The notes under the pieces are model-generated. The model had not been told where the DNA came from and did not search any database. It saw only the letters and a list, made by a program, of their open reading frames with translations. 64,000 nucleotides of DNA from assembly GCF_041260155.1 (NCBI RefSeq), contig NC_091935.1:39202803-39266802 (forward strand), given 5' to 3'. This DNA comes from Ptychodera flava. Lineage: Eukaryota > Hemichordata > Enteropneusta > Ptychoderidae. Within the stretch, counting starts at the first letter, position 1; every line of letters starts with the position of its first letter. A program made the position numbers and the translations under genes. Of this stretch, positions 12,701-24,200 are shown in pieces.

Positions 12701-14773
12701 TTTGTGTGTGACGGACATACATCCGCACATACATACCCACAAATATACAGACATACAGACGCCACTTAGACTCATCATATAAGCTCTTTTTGGTATTTAT
12801 ATATAAAACCAAATATGAGCTGAAAAACTTAAATTTTTAACATTAAAGTGAATTATTATATGTTAATTGAACACTCGGTAAACTCTACTTGTAGGACTGA
12901 CGTACAGCCAATCAGAAAGATATAATGTCATTGGCTGTGTAGAATTTACACACCTAGCGATCAAATTCACAGATTGGTGTGACGATAAAGGAATAGACCA
13001 ATGAGAGGCACCAGCTGGGTGGCAATTTACAGCCAGAACAATCATGTAAACTGTATACTGTACACATATTCCAAGCTAATGTGTGGACAGGTATGATTTG
13101 AGTTTAAACATATGTCCACCATATATGTAACTATACATCAAGATCTTACAATCAAACATATGTCCACCAAAAAAACTACTTCAATCAACCGACGACATAT
13201 CTCCAATATCAAATCAAAGTCTCCTTCCAGTCTACAGTATGCATATTGATACATAAAACGCTGGCATTGATGCGTCCATAACTGTTAAGATTAAACTCAC
13301 TATAAATATTAGATATTAACCTTCCTTACATTCACAACAGAAAGTTCAGTGTAACTTAATGCTTATCCATATGTGACCCCAACAACTGTTATTTAGCCTT
13401 TGAGAATATTATTGTATTGTCTGCACCACAAAAACTACTATTACTACAGCAGCAGATTAAAATCTTGTTTTCTCACTGAAACTGAAGGTAATGTTAAGCA
13501 ACTCCAGGTAACTAAAGAAAATTATACTTGTTTTTTTCTTTGTCAGTATGTGAATGACTTTTTTGTTTTGTCTGTATTCTTTTTATCTTCAGACAAAGAT
13601 TGCGATAGCGAATTCTCCACAATCTTCAAACTTACAACATTGAGTAGACAACACGTAAAGAAAGTGTCAACTCATGGTTGACTATTTCCATTGTGTTGGC
13701 TGTGAAAACGCAGCTATCTGTTGGCGGGGTAGCGGGGATCGCTATGCAGGTCAAAGGTCAACCCCGCCACGAATTGACCTTTGACCCGCATAGCGATCCC
13801 CGCTACCCCGCCAACAGATAGCTGCGTTTCCACAGCTACCATTGTGTATGCAAATTTGATAGATTGGACAAATGGCTAAAATGTGATATTTGAAAGTCAT
13901 CTCACTAACACATGCCTTCCACTGCAACAAGGATCAGTCCTGAGAATTGAGAATACTGTACGTTATGTCTCAATTGACTTCAGAACACAACAACCTGTCA
14001 GTCAGTAAGTCAGTCCGAGCATGGATGTAAAAAATTTACATCCATGGTCCGAGTGAACTGGATGACCTGAACATAAAGGTCACTGCTAGTGACTGATGAC
14101 CTTCCATGACCTGCTCGTTTGTTTCAAACACTCGTCATGGACACTGACTACACTTGAATTGAGACACGGTCCCTCCACAAAATGTGGAGGGACCGTGCTA
14201 TGAGTAAACAGTTGTTACAGCACGGTCCCTCCACAAAACGGTCAAGAAACGTGGAGGGACAGTTGTTACAGTAATGAAACTGGGATTACCTGTATCACCC
14301 TTGGCGGGAACGTGGACCATATGATAGACAGAATAGCTGTATGGCTTCGCAAAGAAAGTGCCATCAATGTGCCAACCAGTTCGACCCACATTGGTGCACC
14401 CTTCACTTTCGTCATTGGAAACTCGGAAGATATCCGTAGACGGTGATTTTGGATGTTTGTAGAACGATGAAGATTCTAACTCCCCAAACCATTTACTGAT
14501 TTGGATGTGTCTTACAGGTGCTAGGTTGTGTTGATCCTTGAAAACAAGAATACGATGCTCTGTAACATCTCTCTTGATCTGGGCGACAACTTCGTCAGAG
14601 ACGGGTTTGGTGAGGTCGATTCCACGAACTTCACACCCTAGCTTGATTGGCTTAAGCTGGTAGAAGTCGTGAGCGGTAGACATGATGACTGACCTTGACA
14701 ATGTGATGAAATTTACCACAGTCAGTCGCCAAGACAGTTGTCTTATCCAGCCCGGAAGTAAGATTCGAGCCAT
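9728..14773 (-). CDS. TauD/TfdA-family 2-oxoglutarate/Fe(II) dioxygenase ending in KDEL
   Basis: Four exons, 14773-14290, 11545-11406, 10618-10463 and 9907-9728, sum to 960 nt and give 319 residues with intact GT-AG junctions. The family hydroxylates small substrates using 2-oxoglutarate, O2 and Fe(II). Iron ligands are visible: HxD in WHIDGTF (His135, Asp137) and the distal His in NLAVGHEAS (His276); LRVLHR (Arg296) is the expected 2-oxoglutarate-binding arginine. GDTVFAPL and the SHPESGEK turn also fit TauD/TfdA proteins. From Met31 (codon at 14683) the protein is 289 residues, the usual size; the upstream in-frame Met at 14773 adds a basic 30-residue extension that could be a mitochondrial presequence, so the start is uncertain. 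The C-terminus is exactly KDEL, an ER-retrieval signal unusual for this family. Substrate cannot be inferred; gamma-butyrobetaine or trimethyllysine hydroxylases would carry an extra N-terminal zinc domain, which is absent. Confidence 0.9.
10619..11405. other. Dioxygenase intron 2, nothing further seen
   Basis: Intronic sequence between exons 2 and 3 of the dioxygenase gene. No repeats with clear ends, RNA gene or second gene was recognised. Confidence 0.6.
12351..12380. repeat. Short hairpin palindrome
   Basis: CCATGGATGT and its complement ACATCCATGG flank a 10-base loop. A closely similar palindrome lies at 14020-14046 in the same intron, suggesting a small dispersed hairpin element and not chance. 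Confidence 0.6.
13700..13835. repeat. Near-perfect 62-bp inverted repeat (hairpin) containing a DR1 motif
   Basis: The arms 13700-13761 and 13774-13835 are complementary with only two or three differences and are separated by 12 bases. The arm is GC-rich compared with its surroundings. The inner part of the left arm reads AGGTCAAAGGTCA, a perfect direct repeat with one-base spacing; the right arm carries a one-mismatch version in inverse orientation. It lies in intron 1 of the dioxygenase gene. Confidence 0.85.
14020..14260. repeat. Cluster of hairpins, including duplicated CACGGTCCCTCCAC hairpin
   Basis: A palindrome at 14020-14046 (CATGGATGTAAA and complement) is followed by two versions of a hairpin, 14165-14198 and 14221-14260, each built from CACGGTCCCTCCACAAAA and GTGGAGGGAC. 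The cluster lies immediately downstream of exon 1 of the dioxygenase gene. Confidence 0.7.
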
Positions 14774-15007
14774 ACGAACGTGCGCTCTGTCACGTAAAGT
14801 GTGTCATGACGCAACCCGCGCGGCAACTGCAATAGACTCCGTCCCATAGTGCTTTTCGCAACTTCGCTTGATCATGTTAAACGTTAGCCTGGCCTGTTAT
14901 AGTGTACTATCACTGACAGATGCGGCCGACCCTGAATCAATTAGTGAAAACGATAGGTAAGCTATTAATTAAAAACAACAATCATTATTGATAATTGAGT
15001 GCTCAGG

Positions 15008-16085
15008 TAAGGCTGCGTTCACACACACAAAAAAAACACTCTAATGGGGGGGGGTGGAGGAATTCAGGAGGTTGAAAATTTTGAGAGTAGTAGAGGGGAG
15101 GGGGACTTGAAATTTTGCTCTGGCTTAAGGGGGGGGGCCTAAAACTTTTTTGTTCCCTTATTTTACGTTTGCAAGCTTTGGCGGGTAACTCAATGAAAAT
15201 TTAATAACATTTTAATGTCATCCAATTGTTCTAATAATAGTAAGAATTAAACAAGATCAGGAACCATTTTGTCGCATTTCGTTACTTTTGTCTTGACAAA
15301 GTCTGACAGTGTATGAATTTTTGTAAAACAACAAAGAAATAGGCTAAGTATCGGGGCAGAAGCTGCAACTGTTGATAATTTTTTCAGTATTTTTGTGCAG
15401 TATATCAAATACAGTTTCTTACTGTCTCCCTACAGCATGCTGAAACACACAATATTCAGATTGTCGACAAAAGCCTGCATATATGAATATTGGGTGATAA
15501 TTCAATTAGTGTTCAGACTGTAAGTCATTTGTCAATGATACAAATGCGGGGTACATATTCACAGGCTGTGTTGGCAAGCTGAATACTTGACAGTTCAACA
15601 CGTTGTAGGAAGTAGAGCAAGAATGCAGTTGTATAAACTGAACAAAATTATTGTCAAAATTACCAAAGTCAATACAGCTAGCTACTACCCTCCTACTGTC
15701 CTACGGGCATCGTCACTGTCACTGCATATCAGCAGTGACAGAGATAGCTGACCAAGAGTTCGGTTCATGTGACGCTCATGACAGTGACACATTCTTGTAC
15801 AAAAGATCAGGCCAGAAAGCAACACATAGAAGACCAGAAGACTTGAAAGTTATCAGGGAGTTTTGAATTCTGGCATATGAGAATAATCAAATATTCAAAT
15901 AAAAAGATGGGGGGATCACCATTCTCTAAATTTTCACATTCTCATCTTAAAATATCACAACAGTAATCGAAAATTTCTGAGGGTATCGAGTTGGGGGGGA
16001 GGGAGAATCGAGAAAAAAATAGATTTCGATCGCGATTCCTCCAGCCCCCCCCCCCCCACCGTTATTTGTGAAACCAACCTAAGTG
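15008..16085. mobile_element. Probable 1.1-kb MITE with G-rich subterminal inverted repeats
   Basis: The left end (AGGCTGCGTTCACACAC, then a run of G, then TGGAGGAATTC) is mirrored by the complement of the right end (AGGTTGGTTTCACAAAT, then a run of G, then CTGGAGGAATCGC). The inner 900 bases have no coding pattern. The ends are divergent and no clear target duplication was identified. Confidence 0.5.
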
Positions 16086-16643
16086 TCAATGAGAGACGAT
16101 TGTGTCTGCAGTGTAGAGCAAGATTCGAGAAACAAAATTATGGCGAAACGACTAGCAAAACAGCCAGTCATTTGACGAAATTGAAAATATTTTGGTGATT
16201 AACTTCGCTAATAAAACCAGACGTTGGGCTCCTCTGAGAGTAAACTTGAGCTCGATCTATATTGGACCGCATAGGTATCATATGAAGAGCGCCCTCCCAA
16301 GATATCACGAGATTGTGCTCACTTTTAAACCATAGAATAAAAGTTTTGGCAACGTTTATGACGTGGGAAATTAAAATTGACCATAAAATCGATATTTTTT
16401 ATGCGGCTGATAATTGTTTTTACTACTGTGAATCCGAGGAAGGACAGACCTGCAAAAAGGGCAGGAGTGTCTACTATCTTCCAGTCCGTCGTCCGTCGTC
16501 GTGCCAAGCATTAATCGTCAGTTGTAATAGTTATTGGGAGTTAAACCTTTCCATGTGTGTCACAGCTGAATGCAACAAAGTGATCGATGAGAGACCATCG
16601 GTTAATAACAAAGAAGATTGACTGGGTAGTCGTCCACTTCTAG

Positions 16644-16742
16644 GCGATCGTCAGCACAGGCACCGCTGTAGTTGACAGCGCTTCTTCAGTGTTGACTGCA
16701 CTAAAAGCGCTATTAATTATGGCGGTGCCTGTGATCGTCGAT
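16644..16742. repeat. Imperfect inverted repeat around a small hairpin
   Basis: GATCGTCAGCACAGGCACCGC at 16646-16666 is mirrored by the complement of 16720-16740 with a few mismatches and one gap. About 50 bases separate the arms and include a second complementarity around AGCGC. The role is unknown. Confidence 0.6.
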
Positions 16743-17439
16743 AAAAAATTCTGCCACAGCCAGTTATAGCTGTGTTTGTCCAAAGTGAATAAGAATCTGT
16801 GTGGTACCGATACATGCTTTTCAAATAAGGTAGATAAATAGATTTTTTATTTCGCATTCCTTTGCAGATGTTCAAAACGATCAATCGGTGAATGGTTCCT
16901 TCATGATCGTGACGTGTTTTCAGTTTGGTTACTGCGTCACAGTATAACAACAAAAGTACATGTACGTGCCAGAATGCCATCAAATCTGATTGTTAAGCTT
17001 ACTTCTACAGAAAACTGAACTGTGTCAGAGTTTTCTCTCAACTGCGTGATTGGGCAAATTGCGCATTTTCTGCTCTGAAAAAGTTACTGACAGTGCAGAA
17101 ATCCCGCACATACACAGCAAGCAAAGACGTCCACTTACTGACCCAAGCGCATATTGTAGCGAACTGTGTGTATCATTGACGGAATTTGGAAAAAAATAAA
17201 GGCTTTAGCATTGTGAAGGCAAGCGTAGAGCAATGCAACACAATCGTTTGATCGCGCACGGATTTCATGGATTTGAACCCCTAAATTCGGACCGAATTGT
17301 GTCCAAGGGAACAATATAATATGTCAAATCCTGAGTCGCGGAAACTTGTGGGTGACAAATCGACAGAAGATAGAGTGCAGCCGAGCACATCACAAGCTGA
17401 CAAACATCATGATGCCGATGTTTTCATTAAATATGCATA

Positions 17440-17735
17440 AGGGATGACATTAAATATAATTCCTAATATGCATATTTAATGAAGTCTCCTAATTAGGGAT
17501 ATTTATCTGAATTGACTCGACCAAAGTTGACGAAACTTGCTGTACATTGAAGATACGATAATATAACATTATTGGAAGTTATGAAGCCTTTTTACTTCAG
17601 ACAATTCCCAATTTGCATATTGAATGAACTCTCCTAATTAGGGATATTTATCTGAATTGACTTTACCAAAGTTGACGAAACATGCTATGTACATTGAAGA
17701 TACTATGATATAACATTATTGGAAGTTATTTGACC
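17440..17735. repeat. Two direct copies of a roughly 140-bp satellite-like unit
   Basis: Two copies share the string TCCTAATTAGGGATATTTAT, followed by CTGAATTGACT and a common tail ending TAACATTATTGGAAGTTAT. The 'gcatatttaatgaa...ctaatta' phrase also occurs in the array at 49.4-51.3 kb, so these look like outlying members of the same dispersed satellite family. Confidence 0.7.
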
Positions 17736-19241
17736 GCCCTGAACCCCTGAAAAATGCATTTAAAATAAAAAATGTTTTGAAAAAAAATTCCTGCCGACCT
17801 ACCTACAGTACCCTATTTTTGAAAACCATGTTATCGGAACAGCACAATTTATTTATTTTTTGGCCTAAGTTTGCAAATTTAAATTGAGGGAACCAACCCA
17901 AAGCTTAAATCTGGATAATCTTTCGCGACTGTCATGATAGAGCAGCAAAAATCTGGCCCATTCACGCTTTACCCTCACACAGTTATGACTGCATTTAGAT
18001 CCATTTACTGTTACTAGTCAATACAGGTTTATACTTTGTTAAAATTTTGAATCGATTTTGACTTCGGTAGTAATAAAAATCTGTAATCTCATGTCGAAAA
18101 ACCCTATGTCAAAAAGTGCATATTACTAAGAGAAACCGCCGTAACTGTACACTAAGATTTTAATCTTGAGTGCTTTACCTGTAGTATTAATCATAGGGCC
18201 CACAGTAGCAGTAGAAGAAATACCTTCGATGGTTTAACTCAAAACGTGCAGATCATAGTGTCAATAGTACCATTTAGCCGGTCGATGTGAAAAGACGTTG
18301 TTGATGCAATACCGCGACTCGTATACGTTATATAAGTATAGATAAAAGCATATTATTAAAATAATGATATCTATTGTCTAGCGCAATTTGAATGCAAAGC
18401 GTTCAATTTCTCAACAGCAGTGTAGCCATTTCGAGTGACTTTCTTTCCTGGATGACATAAAATTAATTTTGATTTTTATCCGTATGTTGATACACACTTT
18501 GTGTTTGCAAATCGTCAGTAGCATTTCCGTTCAATAAAACCATGTGTCCTGTGACCCTAATTTACCCTTTTTAACCTGACGTCCGTCTTCCTACTTTCAC
18601 ATTTTCATCAACAAATGCGTCTATTAAACAAATTACGTCCCTTTCTTAAGGAGTTAGGTGACGGCGAATAGAAAAAATGACATGAAAAAGTTAATGCGAA
18701 GCCCTATACCGTGTTACTTTCTGAGACAGACTACCACAACGTCTGACTCAGCATTATTTGTTTTGCCTGAGGTGATTCTCCAGCCTTCGATGACAATATG
18801 ATGCTACTGCGTGTCATGCAAATGTTGAGGCCATTCTAAAATTTACGACTGGATATCTTCAAAAGGAATTGGTGAAACAAATATACATATAGTCCAAAGT
18901 AGTCATTATAGAATTTGGGAATATTAAAAAAAGAGAGATCCCAGACAAGGTAAGCTGTGTGGTAAGAGTCTATGAACTTTTCTAGGACCTTTATGGCTAT
19001 CAAAGAGACTATGGTACAGTCGTTAAATCAAAGAAATAAAAGTTAGAGGTTTGTTCTGTCAGTGAAGTGAGACGTCAGTAAAAATAAAGTCACAATGTCA
19101 TGCAATGAAATCCCCAAAGAAAGCAAAGAAGCATTTGAGAAAGTTTGACAAAGAAAATAGAAAACTGTTTTCCACTGTCATCACACCCCGCACCTGTCAG
19201 AGACGAAATCAAATTGACATCAGTTTACACATGTCACCCCC

Positions 19242-19262
19242 AAACAACACACACACATACAT

Positions 19263-19300
<38 letters not shown>

Positions 19301-19301
19301 C
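19242..19301. repeat. (AC)n microsatellite
   Basis: A dinucleotide AC tract with a short interruption (ATACATGTAC). It gives rise to spurious Thr-His open frames. Confidence 0.95.
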
Positions 19302-19315
19302 TATATGTGTAAATA

Positions 19316-19335
19316 TATGTATGTATGTATGTATA

Positions 19336-19371
<36 letters not shown>

Positions 19372-19417
19372 TGTATGTATGTATGTATGTATGTATGTAT
19401 GTATGTATGTATGTATG

Positions 19418-19446
<29 letters not shown>
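19316..19446. repeat. (GTAT)n microsatellite, about 130 bp
   Basis: About 30 uninterrupted tetranucleotide units after a short TATA stretch. All six frames are open through it for compositional reasons, so the Tyr/His/Ile- and Cys/Met/Tyr-repeat frames here are not genes. Confidence 0.97.
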
Positions 19447-19449
<3 letters not shown>

Positions 19450-21282
19450 ACAAAGATAAAACAAAGATCAAGAATGTTACGTCCAACGTAAAAGCCCACG
19501 GCCACAATCTGTCATATGAAAGTATACATTCAGACTTCAACTGAAGACTTCCCATTCGACAATAGTCGCCAATACAACTCTATTGAAGTGGAATCCAATG
19601 GAAGACACATGAGGTTAGGGTCGCTAGATCACATCATTAAACTCTGACCTTGTAGAATAGTAGGTGTGAATAGCGCTAGAAGCCAGTCCAAATTTGTGTT
19701 AAAATAGACATGGTACAATAGGTATGATGAATGATCTAATGCGGAAGACTGGTCTTCATGCCGAATGTTCTTTGGATACACTTAATTATTTGTACTTGAC
19801 AAATGATTAGGACCATTAATCTATGACAGATGACTGTGTATTCAACTGTGTTACCAGTGGTATTGTTCACAGCGACAAGCAACAAAACAACGTTCGTCTT
19901 CGTGAGACCAACACCACAGAGTCGACCACAAACCATGACTGTTATTGATTGCCAGTAAACACATCGGTATCGATGCACTTAATCAAACTGGCGTCAGAGA
20001 CGACACGGTAAGCCCTGCAAGTCACACATTTCTTCTGGCATATTACGATGTTTTAGTCAGGCTCCATGCGCCTCTCTCGATCTGCGTTGGATCAACCATC
20101 TCAAAAGGTAGGGGTGTATAAGGAAACTTATGACACAAATTCTACACTTATACTTACAGTGGAAATGGCGACATAAGGCAATAAAAGACCAATGCCTTTT
20201 TGTTCTACATTGATAAAGTGATTTGTTAACTATTGACTGAGAACCACACAGAAGCACCTTGGAAATTTGTAACAGCAAATGCAATTTATTAAATCGGATG
20301 GGATTTGAAGAAATAGAGAGTAGTAGCAATTATGTACTTTTGATGGCGCTGACCTTCAACAGGCAGTGTTTTTTATGAAAAGGGCAAAACTGAACTACAT
20401 AAAATGGAAAAGCAATGTGTTCATAAACTATGTCCAAGAGACGTATGAATGGCACACTACATCGGTGTCCACCCATGTGTCAATGACTCATATACGCCAA
20501 TACTTGGAATATGGCTACGCACATTGGCATGAAAACTATTCACGCCAGAAGAAATCAAACATGGAGTGAAATATTTGTACACCGTTTCGCTCTAGATACA
20601 ACGATTTCGGTGCGTGGCTACAGCTTTGTATGTCGTATATTTATCATGCCAAGGTACGTGAAAAGGTAATCCATCAATAAACTGAAGCGTTTGTTTCCAG
20701 TGTCGATGACTCAGTGAAGAAAACAAAGTGCTAGCACGGAGGAAGTTATTTCAAATCGTTTTAGACATTTGCTTATGTGTAGGAATAATTACGTTGTGTG
20801 TTTCTGTGAAACTTGACCACGATTAGTGAATATTTTGTGTGATGTCACTCTATAGTATTTTGAGGTTGATTGTGACCCGAGAGAGTTATCGTACAAGCAT
20901 ATCCATCCATACTGATGTTTGGGACACTATCTCTTGTTTGGCTGTCTAGTTCTATTTAGCTACTTTGATTGCTTGTTCCCGGTACCAAAGCAACTGTTCA
21001 TTGTTCGATATCAATCCATTCCTGGCATTGTTAAGTTGGATTTGGTGTGCATTGATGTGAATAAAAAAACTAGAAAGGTGAATTGAATGACGTTAATGCT
21101 ATAGCATTGTTAGAACCTCAGACAGAGGGTGGCAAAAGTGATTGCTTTAATCTGTCAGCTTTCAAAACAATTTTGCCGCTGGATATGAAGCGTACGAAAA
21201 CACTATTGGTACCGTTATAAGCGTAAGATCTTTCGAGACAAAATCAGAAACATCATACTTTTAATCTCCTTTTTTCTTCAAG

Positions 21283-24200
21283 ATGACGGGATACCAAATG
21301 GTTGTCATTATCACAAATATATTATATATTTGGATCTACGGTGTTCAAACCCTGAACACAGGTAAGTCTGCTTTAAGGTACAATGGGCCTCGGCGACAGA
21401 TATTCGAACTCTTAATTCTCACAGTTCTTCTCTGATCTACGACTTGGTGAAGCTCATTTTAAAGCTCTTGGAGTAGGACAAATTGTTCCCTATAGAGTTA
21501 ACACAGGTATGGCAGCCATTTTGAATGTCAAATATCGGCAAATATTAAGGTAATTTGTTTCTATAGTACTAAACTTCGCACGGTGACCTCTGAAATTAAA
21601 TCTTGATTTGCTAGGATATTGGTTGAAAGTTTCATTGAGGAAAATGTGGGGGAAAGCTTAAGTCTTTAAAGTTCGAGACGTATATTCCCTTAAACGTAAC
21701 AGTTATACTTTAATACAAATGTAAAAATTTTCATTTCCGTTTTGTGCAGTAAAATGAGGTGTTGATTGAAATGTTTCTTCAAAACGGATGAGAAATTTAT
21801 AGTATTCATGTTAAGAATGACATTTATTATTTACGAACGTTGTCCGAAATGTTGTAAACCCCAAGAAACGACATTCAAAACCAGTGGTTCTCGAACAAGA
21901 ATATGTTCTGCATTTACAGCAAATTCTAAAGAAACGATCAACATGAAGCTGCAAAATACTCCAAAGATATTTCTCTATTTTTAGTATCTTCCTTCTACTT
22001 TGTGTTTGTTGTTTGCTTATTAGTTTGTTTGGCTTTCTCCTTTACAGATCTTGTTCTCAATTCATTTGTTGTGTATTTTCCCGATCCTCTGACCAACGTC
22101 TTCATCAGCGATACAGACATAGATATCACTTCCATATCACTGTCAGTGAGGAACAACGGCCCTGACCAACTGAATGACTCAACACCAAACTTGAATTACG
22201 ATATCAAAATGTACATTGCCGATTTGGAGGAGGGAGAGATGCTTGACAAGATAGAAGTCAGTGATTTTGACCTGGGTACGAATGGAATCAAGCGAACACA
22301 ATCACTGGACGAAGGTTCTATACATATAATGGGCACTCCCACGGCTGTTGTCAATTACCCAAGTGATAAATGCTCTACACACAGTCATCTGTGCATAGCT
22401 TTGATCCTTCAAAACAACGTTTACGAAGACACCACCTCAGCCAACGATTTTGCTTGCCTGCCGTTCATCGAGGCAGCATTCAGTATCGGCGCGGGCGCCA
22501 CCAATTGTCCATCACGTACGTGAATGTCATCTATATTTCAGCTAATATTTTTTTTCATTCTCCAGTGCAAGTACAGTCTTCGAGTAAAATCTTTGCCCAA
22601 GGTGCATCAAATTGACAAAATTACTTGATGCAATGACCGGGCTTACAAATAGCTATGTAGAGTCGCAACAAGGACGGGATTATGAAGGAAATGAAAATCT
22701 CATTGAATGTGTGGTTCTAAGGTTCGTACATGTTTTTTTGTTCTGATTATCCGAGCTGCCATTCGAGTCATTAGGTAGGGCACAATACAGAAAGTACTGG
22801 GACACAGGACGTGCATATGGTTTGAAGAGAATGAAAGCAGACAAGGATGCAAGGTTTTCAAGAATCTTACTATATTTTAGGATTAATGTCATTCCTTGTA
22901 CAAGAAGAAGTGCCTTTGAAGGCCAAGTTGGTCAAATCTCCGTAGGTTTGTTGTGCCATTTTTATAACTATAAAATGCAATAATTTTGGAGGAAAAAATG
23001 TTTTAAAAGTAAGATGCGCCTCAAAACAGTTTTAAACTGCTGCTCAAAGTTTTCGGAATAAAATTTAAATATTAACCATTCATTGGTATAATCAAGAACA
23101 AAAATCTGGAGACATCGTGCAAATTTTAGGACTAGAGAAATAAATTATCTAAATTGTACCGACATTTAAAATGGCCACTTTACCTTTTGTTAGTCTATTT
23201 TGAACAGTAAATTTTTTGACAAAAAAAAAGCAAGAAGGTGAAAAGTTCATTCGCTCCGAAGGCTTAAAAATGAGATCACGCGGGCATCAGATCCGAAAAA
23301 TATTGTGACAAAAGTATTGTGACAATCTGTGCATCCGAAAAAAAACTCCCACACTGGTTTCAAAGGTTTAGATTGAGATATTAATGTTAAAAATATATTG
23401 AACAGTGGACAAAAATATCTCGTCTTTGGTTGAGATTTTGAAATTTTGTCCAATCTGCTTTTCAGTGCCCGTTGTGCAGCGGATAGTGATCACCGACCCT
23501 ATCTTGCCTGTATTCGAGCCTGGTCAAAGTCTTCCTATAGTAATGGATATAGAAATACACAACTATGGCGGACAGGAGGTTCCCGGCGGTCCAGATAACA
23601 TCGGATTCTATGTGTTCCTAAGTAACAGAAACGAACCACAGTTCGAAAATTTTATTGACTTCAGTGACAGTGTTGACTACAATAGAGCCGATTTGTCAGA
23701 AAACATACTGCCATGGCAACAAACGGTGTACTCCAACATCTCTGTTTCGATCACCATTCCAATCGAAGACTGCCAGGTCTACCAGTATGTATGTATTGAC
23801 TATAAACCTGGTAGGTAACAAAGATGTCAGGTGTTGACTCTTTGAATCCTGCACTTCAAATAGCTGAAATACCCGGATGTGGATCAATTTATACCATCTT
23901 TCAAGACACTTTCTTTCATTCCAGAAAAACGGCAGTTCCAAACTAAAATTAAAATATTTTACCTGACAGTCGGTAAAATGTGAACAAAACGATGAAATTG
24001 TCAAGCAAGTGTGTACACTGGCGTATTCATTCACGGGAGACGTAGAAAATTATTATCAATTTGATTCCACGTGTCATATTTACAAGTATTGTGGAGCTGC
24101 AGTTAACGTATCTATATTGCACCGATTAGTGTTTTTATTTTGTTTTTTTTTTTTTTTTGTTTTTATTTCGTTTTTTAAGTGGACACACCTTGACATCTCA

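Larger units (their letters stand above)
14774..21282. other. Gene-free 6.5-kb stretch between the dioxygenase and the receptor-like gene
   Basis: No exon with convincing splice sites and coding pattern was found on either strand. The region should hold the dioxygenase promoter (just right of 14773) and the receptor-like gene promoter (left of 21283). It carries the MITE-like element, inverted repeat, direct repeats and microsatellites listed separately. Confidence 0.55.

Noticed and set aside
19105..19555. Several open frames of 75-130 codons on both strands
   Set aside because: They are products of the (AC)n and (GTAT)n microsatellites; all frames are open there for compositional reasons.
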